Below, one piece after another: positions 5,075 through 5,191 of a DNA stretch of 5,191 nt. The notes below the pieces were generated by a model. That model saw nothing but the letters and a program-made list of their open reading frames with translations. It was not told the DNA's origin and made no database searches. The stretch is from Methanoregula sp. GTDB lineage: Archaea > Halobacteriota > Methanomicrobia > Methanomicrobiales > Methanospirillaceae. The stretch lies in NCBI GenBank assembly GCA_003136075.1, contig PNBP01000136.1, positions 1 through 5,191 on the forward strand, read 5' to 3'. The first letter of the stretch is position 1. Each line of letters starts with the position of its first letter. Made by a program: the position numbers and the translations under genes.

Positions 5075-5191
5075 TTGATCTTTTTTGTGACGCTCTTGGG
5101 GGCTCACACCCCCGCCGCTGTGGCACTCCCGGTTGCGATTGTACAGTATTTCCTATTCAGGCATCATCGCACTGCGCCCCGTCCCCCTTGG
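5075..5191 (+). CDS. Doubtful start of a hydrophobic protein, running off the right edge
   Basis: From TTG 5075 the frame stays open for 39 codons to the edge. GGAG (5064-5067) precedes it by seven bases. The translation begins MIFFVTLLGAHTPAAVALP and continues with a hydrophobic stretch, then FRHHRTAPRPP, which could be a membrane segment with a basic cytosolic flank. Against it: the frame is short, uses a TTG start, includes the GC hairpin, and the sequence resembles non-coding GC-rich DNA. I recognise no family. Treat it as a placeholder only. Confidence 0.15.
   Translation, partial: MIFFVTLLGAHTPAAVALPVAIVQYFLFRHHRTAPRPPW
5098..5113. repeat. GGGGG/CCCCC hairpin in GC-rich tail
   Basis: GGGGG (5098-5102) and CCCCC (5109-5113) form a perfect five-base stem with loop CTCACA. 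The surrounding sequence changes abruptly from AT-rich (5038-5056) to GC-rich with C-runs to the window end. Short GGGGGCT...CCCCC hairpins often belong to dispersed intergenic repeats, but only one copy is visible here, so repeat status is a guess. Confidence 0.3.

Noticed and set aside
1..5191. tRNA or rRNA genes, CRISPR repeats, insertion sequences or defence genes
   Set aside because: No regularly spaced repeats, no transposase or nuclease motifs and no tRNA-like cloverleaf were seen on either strand when reading through the window.

Overview
The window looks like an ordinary chromosomal segment of a methanogenic euryarchaeon, most likely of the Methanomicrobiales (a Methanoregula-like lineage is my best guess, by inference only). 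The reasons are an archaeal-type elongation factor 1-alpha, a stand-alone GMP synthase glutaminase subunit, archaeal forms of three late cobalamin genes (the CobZ phosphatase in place of CobC, and the archaeal CobT family), a small siroheme-type sulfite reductase-like protein of the kind common in methanogens, TATA-box-like promoters and poly-T terminators.

Layout. Positions 1-709 (minus) hold the N-terminal part of EF-1alpha, which runs off the left edge. Its upstream region (710-873) carries a TATA box, a 5' leader hairpin and a strong ribosome binding site, and is shared with a divergent small gene at 874-1170 (plus) for an unrecognised cysteine-cluster protein. That gene converges on a siroheme/ferredoxin sulfite reductase-like gene at 1185-2051 (minus), which appears to have its own promoter and a nearly leaderless mRNA. 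Positions 2181-3322 (minus) hold a cobZ-cobS pair joined by an ATGA overlap. A 101-base divergent region separates it from cobT (3424-4434, plus), which is followed after 36 bases by guaAa (4471-5025, plus). The last 166 bases hold a poly-T terminator and a GC-rich stretch with a hairpin; no gene can be firmly called there.

How the genes fit together. CobT makes the activated lower-ligand nucleotide (alpha-ribazole phosphate type), CobS joins it to adenosylcobinamide-GDP, and CobZ removes the remaining phosphate. The three therefore form the lower-ligand (nucleotide loop) end of B12 synthesis, a cofactor methanogens need for methyltransferases. GuaAa supplies ammonia for GMP synthesis; GTP is used by the (absent here) CobY step, but this link may be coincidental. 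The sulfite reductase-like protein needs siroheme, another product of the same tetrapyrrole branch.

I found no mobile element, CRISPR array, RNA gene or phage gene. I do not see an undescribed multi-gene system here. The most useful leads are the unrecognised Cys-cluster protein, the physiological role of the sulfite reductase-like protein, the hairpin in the EF-1alpha leader, and the unexplained right-hand tail.
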